Source of the DNA: Chloroflexota bacterium
Lineage (GTDB): Bacteria; Chloroflexota; Anaerolineae; Epilineales; SHYO01
Assembly (NCBI GenBank): GCA_009692745.1
Contig: SHYO01000021.1
Span: 1 to 37,859, forward strand
Reading direction: 5' to 3'
Length of the DNA: 37,859 nt
Program-made: the position numbers and the translations under genes
Shown here: piece by piece, positions 1 to 7,073 of the stretch
Position numbering within the stretch: position 1 is the first letter of the stretch
Layout: the number at the start of each line of letters is the position of its first letter
Notes under the pieces: generated by a model
Seen by the model: only the letters and a program-made list of their open reading frames with translations
Told to the model about the DNA's origin: nothing
The model's database searches: none

Positions 1-1251
1 GCCTGGGAACAACTACCGGGAAAGATCCGGGATGGCTCCGCCTCCTTGGGCGCCTCCAACTGGTGGCAGGCGGGTGAGAAAGACCTGCGCTGGGCGGCGG
101 AGCTAGGCCAGAATACCCACCGCCTCTCGGTGGAATGGAGCCGCATCGAGCCGCGACCGGGAGAATGGGATGATGCGGCCTTAAACCGCTACCGCGAGCT
201 GCTGGGTAATATGCGCAGCATGGGGATGACTCCCATGATCACCCTGCACCACTTTAGCAATCCCATCTGGCTGGAATACCAGGGTGGCTGGGAGCACCGC
301 GATGTTATTCGCACCTTTGTCAGATATATCAGGCACGTGGTAGAGCACCTGGGAGACCTGTGCAATCTATGGTGTGTCATAAATGAGCCGAATGTTTACG
401 CCTACTATGGTTATACCCTTGGGATATGGCCGCCAGGGAAGCAGAATCTTGTGCGCATGTACCATGTATTGAATCATATGATTCGGGCCTACCGCGCGGC
501 ATATAACGCTATTCACCAATTGCAGTCGGAGACGATGGTAGGGATTGCGCACCATGTACGCGCCTTCGACCCGGTGAATCCTACCAGCCCATTCGACCGA
601 TCTATAACGCGGCTGATACAACACCTCTTTAACCGGGCGGTCTTCGATTCCATGCTAGATGGCAAGCTGCGCTTCCCGGTGGGCGTTGGATATATCCCCG
701 GATCCCAGCAAGCCATGGATTTTATCGGCTTGAACTATTACGCCCGCGAGTTTGTTTCCTTCGACCCGACCCAACCGGCCAGAATGTTCTCGCGTTCCCA
801 CCTGTATTCAGATACAGAGCTAGGGCCGGAGCAATGGGGCGAGATCTACCCCCACGGATTGTACCGGTTTATCAAAGATTTTGCCAGGCTGGGTAAACCG
901 ATCTTCATCACCGAAAACGGGCGCCCTGATAGTTCCGATGAACACCGCTCTCGCTTTTTACTTACCCACCTGGCAGCGATCTGGCGCGCCATTCAAGATG
1001 GAGCCGATGTGCGTGGCTATTATCACTGGACGCTGGTAGACAATTTCGAGTGGGCCGAAGGCTGGGGCTTACGGTTTGGCTTGATCGCCCTGGATTTGGA
1101 GACGGGCGCACGGACACTACGCCGTAGTGGCGAGCTTTATGCAGCAATATGTAAAGCCGGGGGCATCAGCCGGGAGATAGTGCAATGCTACGCCCCGGAA
1201 GCGATGCAGGCCGTCTTTGGTCCGAGCCTGCTACGGAAGTCGGGGAAATAG
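1..1251 (+). CDS. Glycoside hydrolase family 1 (beta-glucosidase-like), 5' end cut by window
   Basis: The reading frame is open from base 1, so the N-terminus lies outside the window; an internal TTG at 46 is only the first possible in-window start. The protein has the hallmarks of a retaining GH1 beta-glycosidase that cleaves beta-linked glucosides, galactosides or related sugars. Numbering from codon 46, the acid/base motif VINEPN has its Glu at residue 114, and the nucleophile motif FITENG has its Glu at residue 290. Other family blocks are HRLSVEWSRIEP (25-36), TLHHFSNPIW (66-75) and a WTLVDNFEWAEGW block near the C-terminus. No signal peptide can be assessed because the start is missing. 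About 400 residues are visible, against roughly 440-470 for the family, so only a short stretch is lost. It ends with TAG eight bases before the convergent SDR gene. Substrate preference cannot be read from the sequence. Confidence 0.93.
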   Translation, partial: AWEQLPGKIRDGSASLGASNWWQAGEKDLRWAAELGQNTHRLSVEWSRIEPRPGEWDDAALNRYRELLGNMRSMGMTPMITLHHFSNPIWLEYQGGWEHRDVIRTFVRYIRHVVEHLGDLCNLWCVINEPNVYAYYGYTLGIWPPGKQNLVRMYHVLNHMIRAYRAAYNAIHQLQSETMVGIAHHVRAFDPVNPTSPFDRSITRLIQHLFNRAVFDSMLDGKLRFPVGVGYIPGSQQAMDFIGLNYYAREFVSFDPTQPARMFSRSHLYSDTELGPEQWGEIYPHGLYRFIKDFARLGKPIFITENGRPDSSDEHRSRFLLTHLAAIWRAIQDGADVRGYYHWTLVDNFEWAEGWGLRFGLIALDLETGARTLRRSGELYAAICKAGGISREIVQCYAPEAMQAVFGPSLLRKSGK

Positions 1252-1259
1252 GCCCGTTA

Positions 1260-2033
1260 CTAGAGGGTCATCGATCCGCCTGACAAATAGATAACCTCGC
1301 CCGTCATAAAGGTAGCCTGGTCGCTTGCCAGGTAAACTACCAGGGGGCCGATTTCCTCCGGCCGCCCCAGGCGGCCCAGGGGGATATGGCGCACCATGTT
1401 TTCCAATCCGCGAGGATTGCTGCGCGCGGCTGCCGTCATATCGGTTTCAAAGTAGGTAGGGGCAATCACATTCAGCCGAATATTATCGCGCAGCTACTCC
1501 AACGCCAGGCTTTTGGTAAGTGAGATCACGGCAGCCTTACTGGCAGCATAGACTGCCATCCGCGGCGCACCTTTCACACCGGCCGTGGAGGCGATATTAA
1601 TGATACTGCCACCGTGCCCGTGCTGATTATCCTCTGAAGGCCGCATATGCCGGGCAGCCGCACAGGTTGTCATAAAAAGTCCCCGCGCATTCACGCTGAA
1701 GATCTGATTCCACTCGGCCACAGTCATGTCAGAAGAGGATTTATAGAGGGTTGTGCCAGCGTTGTTGACCAGAATATCCAATCCCCCCAGGCGTTCCGCC
1801 GCCTGATTTACCGCAGGGGCAATCTGGTCTGGCTCCTCCAAGTCCAGGGGGAGCCAGTCGACCTGTAATCCTTGGACGGTCAAATTCTCAACCGCCAACC
1901 TCAGATCTTGGATATTACGGCTGGCCATGATGACCCGCGCCCCCGAGCTTGCCAAAGCTTGCGTGATTGCCAACCCTAAACCCCGTGCTCCGCCGGTTAC
2001 TAAGGCACATTTGCCTTCTAACGAAATTTCCAT
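1260..2033 (-). pseudogene. SDR-family oxidoreductase interrupted by an in-frame TAG
   Basis: This is a classical short-chain dehydrogenase (NAD(P)-dependent alcohol/ketone oxidoreductase) in one continuous frame broken by one stop codon at 1494-1496 (TAG on the minus strand). The upstream part has the cofactor motif TGGARGLG, the NNAG motif, the catalytic Ser in NIAST and the YAASK catalytic Tyr/Lys pair, ending SLALE. The downstream part resumes with LRDNIRLNVIAP and runs to the usual C-terminal SGG end. The residue at the stop is normally Trp in SDRs (LALEWA), so a single TGG-to-TAG change explains it. ATG 2033 is preferred over GTG 2042 because AAGGTGA lies just upstream of it. Promoter and ribosome site look intact, so the lesion is recent or a sequencing error. 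If real, the product would stop about 180 residues in, after the active site but before the substrate-loop region. Confidence 0.85.
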
Positions 2034-2088
2034 AAACTTCACCTTACTGTTTTAGGAGGAATGCCGAGTATTCTTGATGCGTTTTATC

Positions 2089-2117
2089 ATTGTAAGTGAT
2101 CCTACGGGCACTGGCAA
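2089..2117 (-). promoter_or_regulatory. Sigma-70-like promoter for the SDR gene
   Basis: On the minus strand, -35 TTGCCA (2117-2112), 17-nt spacer, -10 TACAAT (2094-2089), about 55 nt upstream of the SDR start. It diverges from the promoter of the secreted-protein gene at 2222. Confidence 0.6.
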
Positions 2118-2162
2118 ACATTGCGATCCAGTATTGGGATTTTGAGCCGAGAAAAAGTATTG

Positions 2163-2192
2163 TTGCCGTCTGATGTGCGTTGATAGTATTAT
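2163..2192 (+). promoter_or_regulatory. Probable promoter for the tandem secreted-protein genes
   Basis: -35 TTGCCG (2163-2168), 18-nt spacer, -10 TATTAT (2187-2192), 30 nt before the ATG at 2222, which has a GAGAGG ribosome site. Assigned by consensus match only. Confidence 0.5.
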
Positions 2193-2221
2193 GATAGCTC
2201 CAATGATGAGAGAGGAACCTA

Positions 2222-3052
2222 ATGAGATTGTTTTTCCCAAAGAAAGTGAATTTGTTGCGGTATAGACTGTATCTGGCGCCTTTGGTTGGCCTATCCACTC
2301 TGCTACTGATATGCGCCTGGTCCGCCCGTCCCCTCCCTGCCTATGCAGATCCGCTGCAGCCCAATGACAAAGTTTCTACCGCGCCTGTCCTGCCCGGAGC
2401 TTGCACGCCCCTGGAAGGATCGGACTATGGATCCTTGAAGATAAATTCCGCTCCTACCGAACGTTCCCCCGAAGTTCACCCGGATTTTAACCTGGGATTG
2501 CGCAGCTATGAACCGACAGCCTCGTGGATGGGATTAGTGGATATCGGCGGCGAGAAAGATAAACGTGCTCCACAACTCTGGGGACTTTTCGCCGATCACC
2601 GTACACCCACCTTCAAAAGGTTATACCAGGTCTACGATTGGGATTGGCAGTGCAATTGCCGTGGCTCTCTCATAGCTGCTCCCCAGGTAACCCTGGTGGA
2701 GATGGCAACTACCCCTGGGGAAAAGCTATCTGTGCCCGATTCCGGTTATTTCATCGGCGGGGATTACCAGGTTTTGGTACTTCACGCCAGCGCCAGCCGG
2801 ATTACCTTGAAATATACCCGCGAGGACGATGTAATTCACGGCTATACCCTGCACCTGGACGGCATTTGTGTGGATCCCAATTTGCAGAAATTTTATCAGT
2901 CCCTGTACCTCAACGGGCGTACTTACTTACCGGCCTTGCGCGCCGGACAGGCCTTCGGCCGTGCCCGTACCGAAGGCATCGGCGTCGCCATCCGCGATAG
3001 TGGCGCCTTCATGGATCCCCGCTCACGGAAAGATTGGTGGCAGGGACGCTAG
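2222..3052 (+). CDS. Secreted protein of unknown function, CNC-motif family (copy 1)
   Basis: I do not recognise a named family. The 276-residue product starts with a basic, hydrophobic export signal (about residues 1-42, ending PAYA), so it is probably secreted; there is no lipobox. After cleavage the protein keeps four cysteines: C61, C144 and C146 (in DWDWQCNCRGSL) and C216 (GICVDP). This would allow two disulfides outside the cell. A beta-rich centre (ASRITLKYTREDD) is followed by a C-terminal signature GVAIRDSGAFMDPRSR and a final DWWQGR. The tail layout (Gly-Gln then VAIRD then DP) loosely recalls the beta hairpins of M23/LytM folds, but no HxH or metal ligands are seen, so this is a weak idea. 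The ATG has GAGAGG upstream. It is followed after 15 nt by a clear paralogue at 3068, evidently a tandem duplication. Confidence 0.8.
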   Translation: MRLFFPKKVNLLRYRLYLAPLVGLSTLLLICAWSARPLPAYADPLQPNDKVSTAPVLPGACTPLEGSDYGSLKINSAPTERSPEVHPDFNLGLRSYEPTASWMGLVDIGGEKDKRAPQLWGLFADHRTPTFKRLYQVYDWDWQCNCRGSLIAAPQVTLVEMATTPGEKLSVPDSGYFIGGDYQVLVLHASASRITLKYTREDDVIHGYTLHLDGICVDPNLQKFYQSLYLNGRTYLPALRAGQAFGRARTEGIGVAIRDSGAFMDPRSRKDWWQGR

Positions 3053-3067
3053 AATAGGGTAGGGTTG

Positions 3068-3889
3068 GTGAAAAGCATACTTTCCGGGTTGATGTTCCTG
3101 GCAGTAACGATCGCTGTGGCGGGAGCTCCCGCCACAGCCACAAGTATAAATCCCCCTCCTCTACTCCCCTGGCAGAATGGGGTATTGCAAAGCAAGGTAG
3201 TTTACCTGCCCCTGGTTTCCAACACTAGAGCCGGTATCTGCTCCCCGATCCCCAATGGTAGTTATAAGGCTTTGCCGCCCATCTCGCCCCCGACGGATCG
3301 CCCGGCGGAGGCCCACGCGGATCTGAACCTGACATTGCGTGGGTATGAAATGACCGCTGGTTACAAGGGATTGGTCGATTATGGTGGTGAAGGAGATCCC
3401 AATGCGCCACAATTGCCTGGGCTATTCTCCGACTATCGCACTGCCGAGTTCAAAACTTTGTACCAGGTATTCGACTGGAACTGGGGATGCAACTGCCGGG
3501 GCTCCTTACTGACTTATCCCGCTGTCACACTGGCCGGATTGGCCACCACGCCGGGAGAAATCATCCAGCTTCCGCCATCAGGGTATACTATTGGCAGCGG
3601 TTTCCAGGCGCTGGTCCTTTACGCCAGCACCAGCCGCATCACCCTGAAATATACGGGGGAGGATAATGTGATCTACGGGTATACCATCCACCTGGAGCAT
3701 ATCTGTGTAGACCCGCAATTGTTGGTGCTCTACCAAAATCTAAATGCGGCGGGCCGCCATCAACTGCCGGCGCTGGCAAGCGGGCAGCCCATTGGACGGG
3801 CAGCCGACAGCGAGGTGGGGGTAGCGATCAGAGACACCGGCACCTTCATGGACCCCCGGGCGCGCAATTCCTGGTGGAGAGGTCGGTAA
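3068..3889 (+). CDS. Secreted protein of unknown function, CNC-motif family (copy 2)
   Basis: Paralogue of the preceding gene, alignable from the first conserved Cys to the last residue: DWNWGCNCRGSL, STSRITLKYTGEDN, HICVDP, GVAIRDTGTFMDPRAR and terminal WWRGR all recur. The signal peptide is short (about residues 1-25, AVAGAPATA). Between it and the conserved domain lies KVVYLPLVSN (43-52), a YLPLV tract typical of exported Chloroflexota proteins; copy 1 lacks it. The four mature cysteines are kept (C58, C141, C143 and one in HICVDP). GTG 3068 was chosen over TTG 3065 because of codon preference; the ribosome site (TAGGG) is weak, and coupling to the upstream gene is likely. The two N-termini differ completely while the domains match, so the copies may go to different locations or partners. 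Function unknown. Confidence 0.8.
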   Translation: MKSILSGLMFLAVTIAVAGAPATATSINPPPLLPWQNGVLQSKVVYLPLVSNTRAGICSPIPNGSYKALPPISPPTDRPAEAHADLNLTLRGYEMTAGYKGLVDYGGEGDPNAPQLPGLFSDYRTAEFKTLYQVFDWNWGCNCRGSLLTYPAVTLAGLATTPGEIIQLPPSGYTIGSGFQALVLYASTSRITLKYTGEDNVIYGYTIHLEHICVDPQLLVLYQNLNAAGRHQLPALASGQPIGRAADSEVGVAIRDTGTFMDPRARNSWWRGR

Positions 3890-3907
3890 ATAGGAACCGG
3901 AGACATC

Positions 3908-3936
3908 TTCGCAGAAAAATGCAATCATGGTAGAAT
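3908..3936 (+). promoter_or_regulatory. Possible promoter for the fucD-tlpA-lgt-like unit
   Basis: -35 TTCGCA (3908-3913), 17-nt spacer, -10 TAGAAT (3931-3936), about 50 nt before the ATG at 3989. The -35 matches four of six consensus bases, so support is moderate. Confidence 0.45.
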
Positions 3937-3988
3937 GGTGGGAGACGGCACACCAAATTCTGACAGCCACTGAGAGAAGGAGAATAGC

Positions 3989-5287
3989 ATGTCCCTTATG
4001 ATTACCGACTTTGTGGCCAAGGACATCCGCTTTCCCACATCGCGCAATCTGGCTGGTTCAGATGCCATGAACCCCGATCCGAACTATTCAGCCGCCTATG
4101 TGATCCTCAAAACGGATAGCCCGGCAGGATACGAGGGACATGGGCTGACATTTACAATCGGGCGCGGTAACGAGATCTGCGTTGCCGCCATCAATGCCTT
4201 GAAGCCGCTGGTGCTGGGGAGACGCCTGGATGAATTTACTGCCAACATGGGCGCTTTTTGGCGGATGATTACCGGCGACAGCCAGTTGCGCTGGATTGGA
4301 CCAGAGAAGGGCGCCATACATCTGGCCACAGCCGCCGTGGTCAATGCCGTTTGGGATCTGTATGCCAAGGTTGAGCAGAAGCCCCTCTGGAAGCTGCTGG
4401 CGGATATGACCCCGCAGCAGCTTGTCTCATGTATCGACTTCCGCTATCTCCATGATGTGTTATCCCCGGAAGAAGCCCAAGAAATCCTGCGCCGCAACGT
4501 CGCGACCAAGGCGGAGCGGGAAACTGAGATGAAACAAGACGGATTTCCCGCCTATACGACCTCTGCCGGGTGGCTGGGATATTCGGATGATAAGTTGCGC
4601 CATTTGTGCCGTGAGGCGATTAGCCAGGGATGGTCCCATTTTAAAATGAAGGTGGGAGCCAATATCGAAGATGACCTGCGCCGGGCGCAACTGATCCGCG
4701 AAGAGATCGGTCCGCAGCGCTATCTGATGATGGATGCCAACCAGGTTTGGGAGGTGCCGGAGGCGATAGCCAACATGCAACGCCTGGCGCGCTTTAACCC
4801 CTGGTGGATCGAAGAGCCCACCAGCCCCGACGATATCCTGGGACATGCCGCCATCGCCGCAGCATTGGCGCCCATTGGTGTGGCCACCGGCGAGCACGTA
4901 CAGAACCGCATCATCTTCAAACAACTTTTCCAGGCCGAGGCGCTCAAATTCTGCCAATTGGATTGCTGCCGGCTGGGAGGTGTCAACGAGGTCCTGGCAG
5001 TGCTGATCATGGCAGCTAAGTTTGGCGTCCCGGTCTGCCCCCATGCAGGTGGGGTCGGGCTCTGCGAGGTTGCCCAACATATCTCGATTTTCGATTATAT
5101 TTGTGTAGGCGCTTCCCTGGAGAACCGCATCTTGGAATATGTGGATCACTTGCATGAGAACTTCCTTGATCCTGTTGTCATCCGAAACGGGCGCTATATG
5201 CCGCCCCTGTTGCCGGGGTACAGTAGCACTATGTATTCCCAATCTCTGGTAGATTACGAATTTCCTACCGGGAAGGCGTGGAGATGA
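3989..5287 (+). CDS. fucD: L-fuconate dehydratase (enolase superfamily)
   Basis: Predicted to dehydrate L-fuconate to 2-keto-3-deoxy-L-fuconate in the oxidative (non-phosphorylating) L-fucose pathway, in the cytoplasm. The 432 residues match the family's usual length and collinear motifs. The base pair KMK is at K219/K221, the Mg ligands at D249 (MMDANQVWEV), E275 (WWIEEPTSPDD) and E302 (ATGEH), and the catalytic His at H352 (CPHAGGVGLCE). E378 (LENR) is the usual Glu near the C-terminus. YTTSAGWLGYSDDK (189-202) is characteristic of fuconate dehydratases rather than generic mandelate-racemase members. ATG 3989 has GAGAAGGAG upstream. The stop overlaps the next gene's ATG (ATGA at 5284-5287), implying translational coupling. 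A sugar-acid role fits the nearby GH1 and SDR genes. A related sugar-acid dehydratase is the main alternative. Confidence 0.92.
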   Translation: MSLMITDFVAKDIRFPTSRNLAGSDAMNPDPNYSAAYVILKTDSPAGYEGHGLTFTIGRGNEICVAAINALKPLVLGRRLDEFTANMGAFWRMITGDSQLRWIGPEKGAIHLATAAVVNAVWDLYAKVEQKPLWKLLADMTPQQLVSCIDFRYLHDVLSPEEAQEILRRNVATKAERETEMKQDGFPAYTTSAGWLGYSDDKLRHLCREAISQGWSHFKMKVGANIEDDLRRAQLIREEIGPQRYLMMDANQVWEVPEAIANMQRLARFNPWWIEEPTSPDDILGHAAIAAALAPIGVATGEHVQNRIIFKQLFQAEALKFCQLDCCRLGGVNEVLAVLIMAAKFGVPVCPHAGGVGLCEVAQHISIFDYICVGASLENRILEYVDHLHENFLDPVVIRNGRYMPPLLPGYSSTMYSQSLVDYEFPTGKAWR

Positions 5288-5850
5288 CCAGGTGGACCTT
5301 TTTTATAATCCTGGTGGTGGTATTCGCAGGGGGCTGGACTTGGATATCCCGCGTGCCTACCCTGGCGGCCAGCGCAACGTCTCTTCCCGCCACACCCCGC
5401 GAAGGCTTCGCCGCACCGGACTTCACCCTGGATCTGCTGAGTGACGACAGATCTGCAACGCTGCAGCCGATCACCCTGTCGCGTCTGCGCGGCCAGGTCG
5501 TCATCGTTAATCTATGGGCTTCCTGGTGCGCGCCTTGCCGCGCCGAGATGCCGGCGCTGGAGAAGATCTACCGGTCGAATAAATCCCGCGGCCTGGAGAT
5601 ACTGGCAGTGAACGCCACAAACCAGGATAAAGAACAGACTGCAGCCGCGTTTGCCAGGAGTATGGGGATAACATTCCCGGTCCTATTGGACCGGACGGGC
5701 GAGGTGGGCAACCGATATCTACTGCGCGCCTTGCCATCCACCTTCTTTATCGACCGGCGCGGAGTCATCCGAGAAGTGGTTTTCGGCGGCCCTATGAGCG
5801 AGACTCTCATCCAGTCGAAATTGGAAACGCTCTTAAATGAGGCGCCTTAG
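5284..5850 (+). CDS. TlpA/ResA-type membrane-anchored thiol-disulfide oxidoreductase
   Basis: Thioredoxin-fold protein that would act outside the cytoplasmic membrane in disulfide reduction or exchange. Residues 5-22 form an N-terminal membrane segment or uncleaved signal anchor. The AhpC/TSA-redoxin-like domain starts at FAAPDFTLDLL (42-52). The active site is WCAPC (81-85), within the VNLWASWCAPC core strand and helix, and the cis-proline is P151 in ALPSTFFIDRRG. At 188 residues it has the normal size for the family. ATG 5284 is preferred over GTG 5278: GGAAGG lies seven bases upstream, and the ATG overlaps the fucD stop in an ATGA arrangement. Its stop overlaps the GTG of the Lgt-like gene by one base. 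The TlpA/Lgt-like pairing suggests a shared envelope function; any link to fuconate metabolism may be only co-transcription. Confidence 0.9.
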   Translation: MTRWTFFIILVVVFAGGWTWISRVPTLAASATSLPATPREGFAAPDFTLDLLSDDRSATLQPITLSRLRGQVVIVNLWASWCAPCRAEMPALEKIYRSNKSRGLEILAVNATNQDKEQTAAAFARSMGITFPVLLDRTGEVGNRYLLRALPSTFFIDRRGVIREVVFGGPMSETLIQSKLETLLNEAP

Positions 5851-6596
5851 TGCTGCCGTTTATGCAAATCGGGCCACTGCTACTGCAGATGCCAGTCCTG
5901 GCCTTGCTGGCAGGTATCTGGATAGGTTTATATCTGGTCGAAAAAGAGGCGAATCGACTGCAACTCGACGGTAACGCCCTGTATACCGGGGTACTTGCTG
6001 GCCTGCTGGCCGGGATTGCCGGCGCCCGTTTGTTCTACGCGGCAAATTATGCGAGTTTCTACCTGTCTGACCCGTTGAGCCTGCTGGCCCTTACACCTCA
6101 AACTCTGTTGCCTGCGGCCGGATTGGTGACCGGGTTAATGGTAGCCGCGATTTATGGATGGCGCCAGAGAATGCCGCTACGGCCCACACTGGATGCCCTG
6201 GCGCCGGGTGTGGCGCTTTTTTTGGTGACCCTGGGCGCCAATCACTTCCTCAGTGGCGACGCCTACGGCGCTCCGGCGGTCCTTCCCTGGTCGATCTACC
6301 TGTGGGATGCCCAGCGGCACCCATCCCAGATATACGAAACCGTGCTGGCCCTGGCCATTTTTCTGATCATCCGGCGACGTCCCCTGGGGCAGCCGGGTAA
6401 CGGCGTCAATTTCTCGCTGCTGATAGCCCTTTCCGCTGCCGCCCGGATTTTTCTGGAGGCATACCGGGGCGATAGTGTGATCTGGCCCGGCGGCTTCCGG
6501 ACGGTCCAAATAATAGGCACCGGGGTATTAGTCGCCGCCTTGTGGCTGATGCACGTTTGGAGCCCCTCTTCACTACCGGCTAGTTCGGAAACATAA
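5850..6596 (+). CDS. Lgt-like (prolipoprotein diacylglyceryl transferase family) membrane protein, degenerate active site
   Basis: A 248-residue polytopic membrane protein with six or seven hydrophobic segments. It aligns with Lgt: the D-ALAPGVA helix, an F-x-x-G-D-x-Y-G block, the strongly conserved RHPSQIYE, and ARIFLEAYR, which corresponds to the Arg/Glu pair near the Lgt C-terminus. The residues Lgt needs for catalysis are missing. The His of the HGG motif is replaced (LLPAAGLVTG), and the GRxGNF signature reads LGANHF, losing its Arg and Asn. It is therefore unlikely to lipidate prolipoproteins and may have been repurposed. Start GTG 5850 overlaps the upstream TAG by one base and has GAGGC seven bases before it. 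Whether the genome also encodes a normal Lgt is not visible here; lipobox proteins in this window (for example at 11779) need one. Confidence 0.78.
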   Translation: MLPFMQIGPLLLQMPVLALLAGIWIGLYLVEKEANRLQLDGNALYTGVLAGLLAGIAGARLFYAANYASFYLSDPLSLLALTPQTLLPAAGLVTGLMVAAIYGWRQRMPLRPTLDALAPGVALFLVTLGANHFLSGDAYGAPAVLPWSIYLWDAQRHPSQIYETVLALAIFLIIRRRPLGQPGNGVNFSLLIALSAAARIFLEAYRGDSVIWPGGFRTVQIIGTGVLVAALWLMHVWSPSSLPASSET

Positions 6597-6662
6597 ATTC
6601 CCTATCCACGGTGATGCCCATTTTAGAGGCATGGAAATTAGTGCCGCCGGGCGTATTCTGTC

Positions 6663-6944
6663 TTATCCCGTCCCCCCGGCAATCGATGGAATGATCCAGA
6701 CATCCATATCCGGCAGCAGCGGGGTTTCCACGCCGGATAGATGACGGATTTCCTCATCTCCCACGAAGATATTGATATGGCGCCGCGGGGTGCCATTCGC
6801 CTGGCACAACCGGTCGAATAAACCGGGGGTAGTCCGGTCCAGTTGAGCTAATAATTCTGCTACGGTGGTGGCTTCAACCATCACCACCGTATCCGTTTTA
6901 TACATGGCGCGCAATTGGGCCGGAAGTCTCACCTTGATTGACAC
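6663..6944 (-). CDS. MoaD/ThiS-family ubiquitin-like sulfur-carrier protein with a two-residue tail after GG
   Basis: A 93-residue beta-grasp protein. The N-terminus (SIKVRLPAQLRAMY), the TTVAELLAQLD helix, the INIFVGDEEIRHLSG strands and the final WIIPSIAGG follow the MoaD/ThiS pattern, in which the C-terminal diglycine is adenylated and thiocarboxylated to carry sulfur. Here the chain ends GGTG, so two residues follow the diglycine and would have to be removed before activation, as reported for QbsE-type carriers cleaved by JAMM proteases. No JAMM protease, E1-like activator or cysteine synthase is present in the window. The second GTG (6944) is used, with AGGAG about nine bases upstream. 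It lies 130 nt downstream of the Asp-box protein gene and shares its promoter, so the two products probably act together. Confidence 0.8.
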   Translation of the reverse strand: MSIKVRLPAQLRAMYKTDTVVMVEATTVAELLAQLDRTTPGLFDRLCQANGTPRRHINIFVGDEEIRHLSGVETPLLPDMDVWIIPSIAGGTG

Positions 6945-6989
6945 ACGTATTTGCTCCTATGGGAAACGGTAATCATCATTGTTTGGCCG

Positions 6990-7005
6990 CCGGTCCAATG
7001 ACCGG
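6990..7005 (-). other. Small intercistronic hairpin
   Basis: CCGGTC / CAAT / GACCGG gives a six-base-pair stem with a four-base loop between the Asp-box gene and the MoaD-like gene. No T-run follows, so it is more likely an mRNA-processing or partial-attenuation element than a terminator. Confidence 0.3.
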
Positions 7006-7073
7006 CCTACCGGGCAGCGCCGCATCAATCCGGCTGAAGATCCATCCCCCAGGCCCGCTCACCGGGCGGTGTA

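Noticed and set aside
1494-1496. Recoding of TAG as an amino acid
   Set aside because: TAG ends several intact genes here (for example at 1249, 3050, 5848 and 27844), so a general reassignment is unlikely.
4460-5242. Long minus-strand open frame opposite the fucD-like gene
   Set aside because: It lies wholly antisense to a gene with every catalytic motif of its family, has no recognisable domain and no ribosome site.
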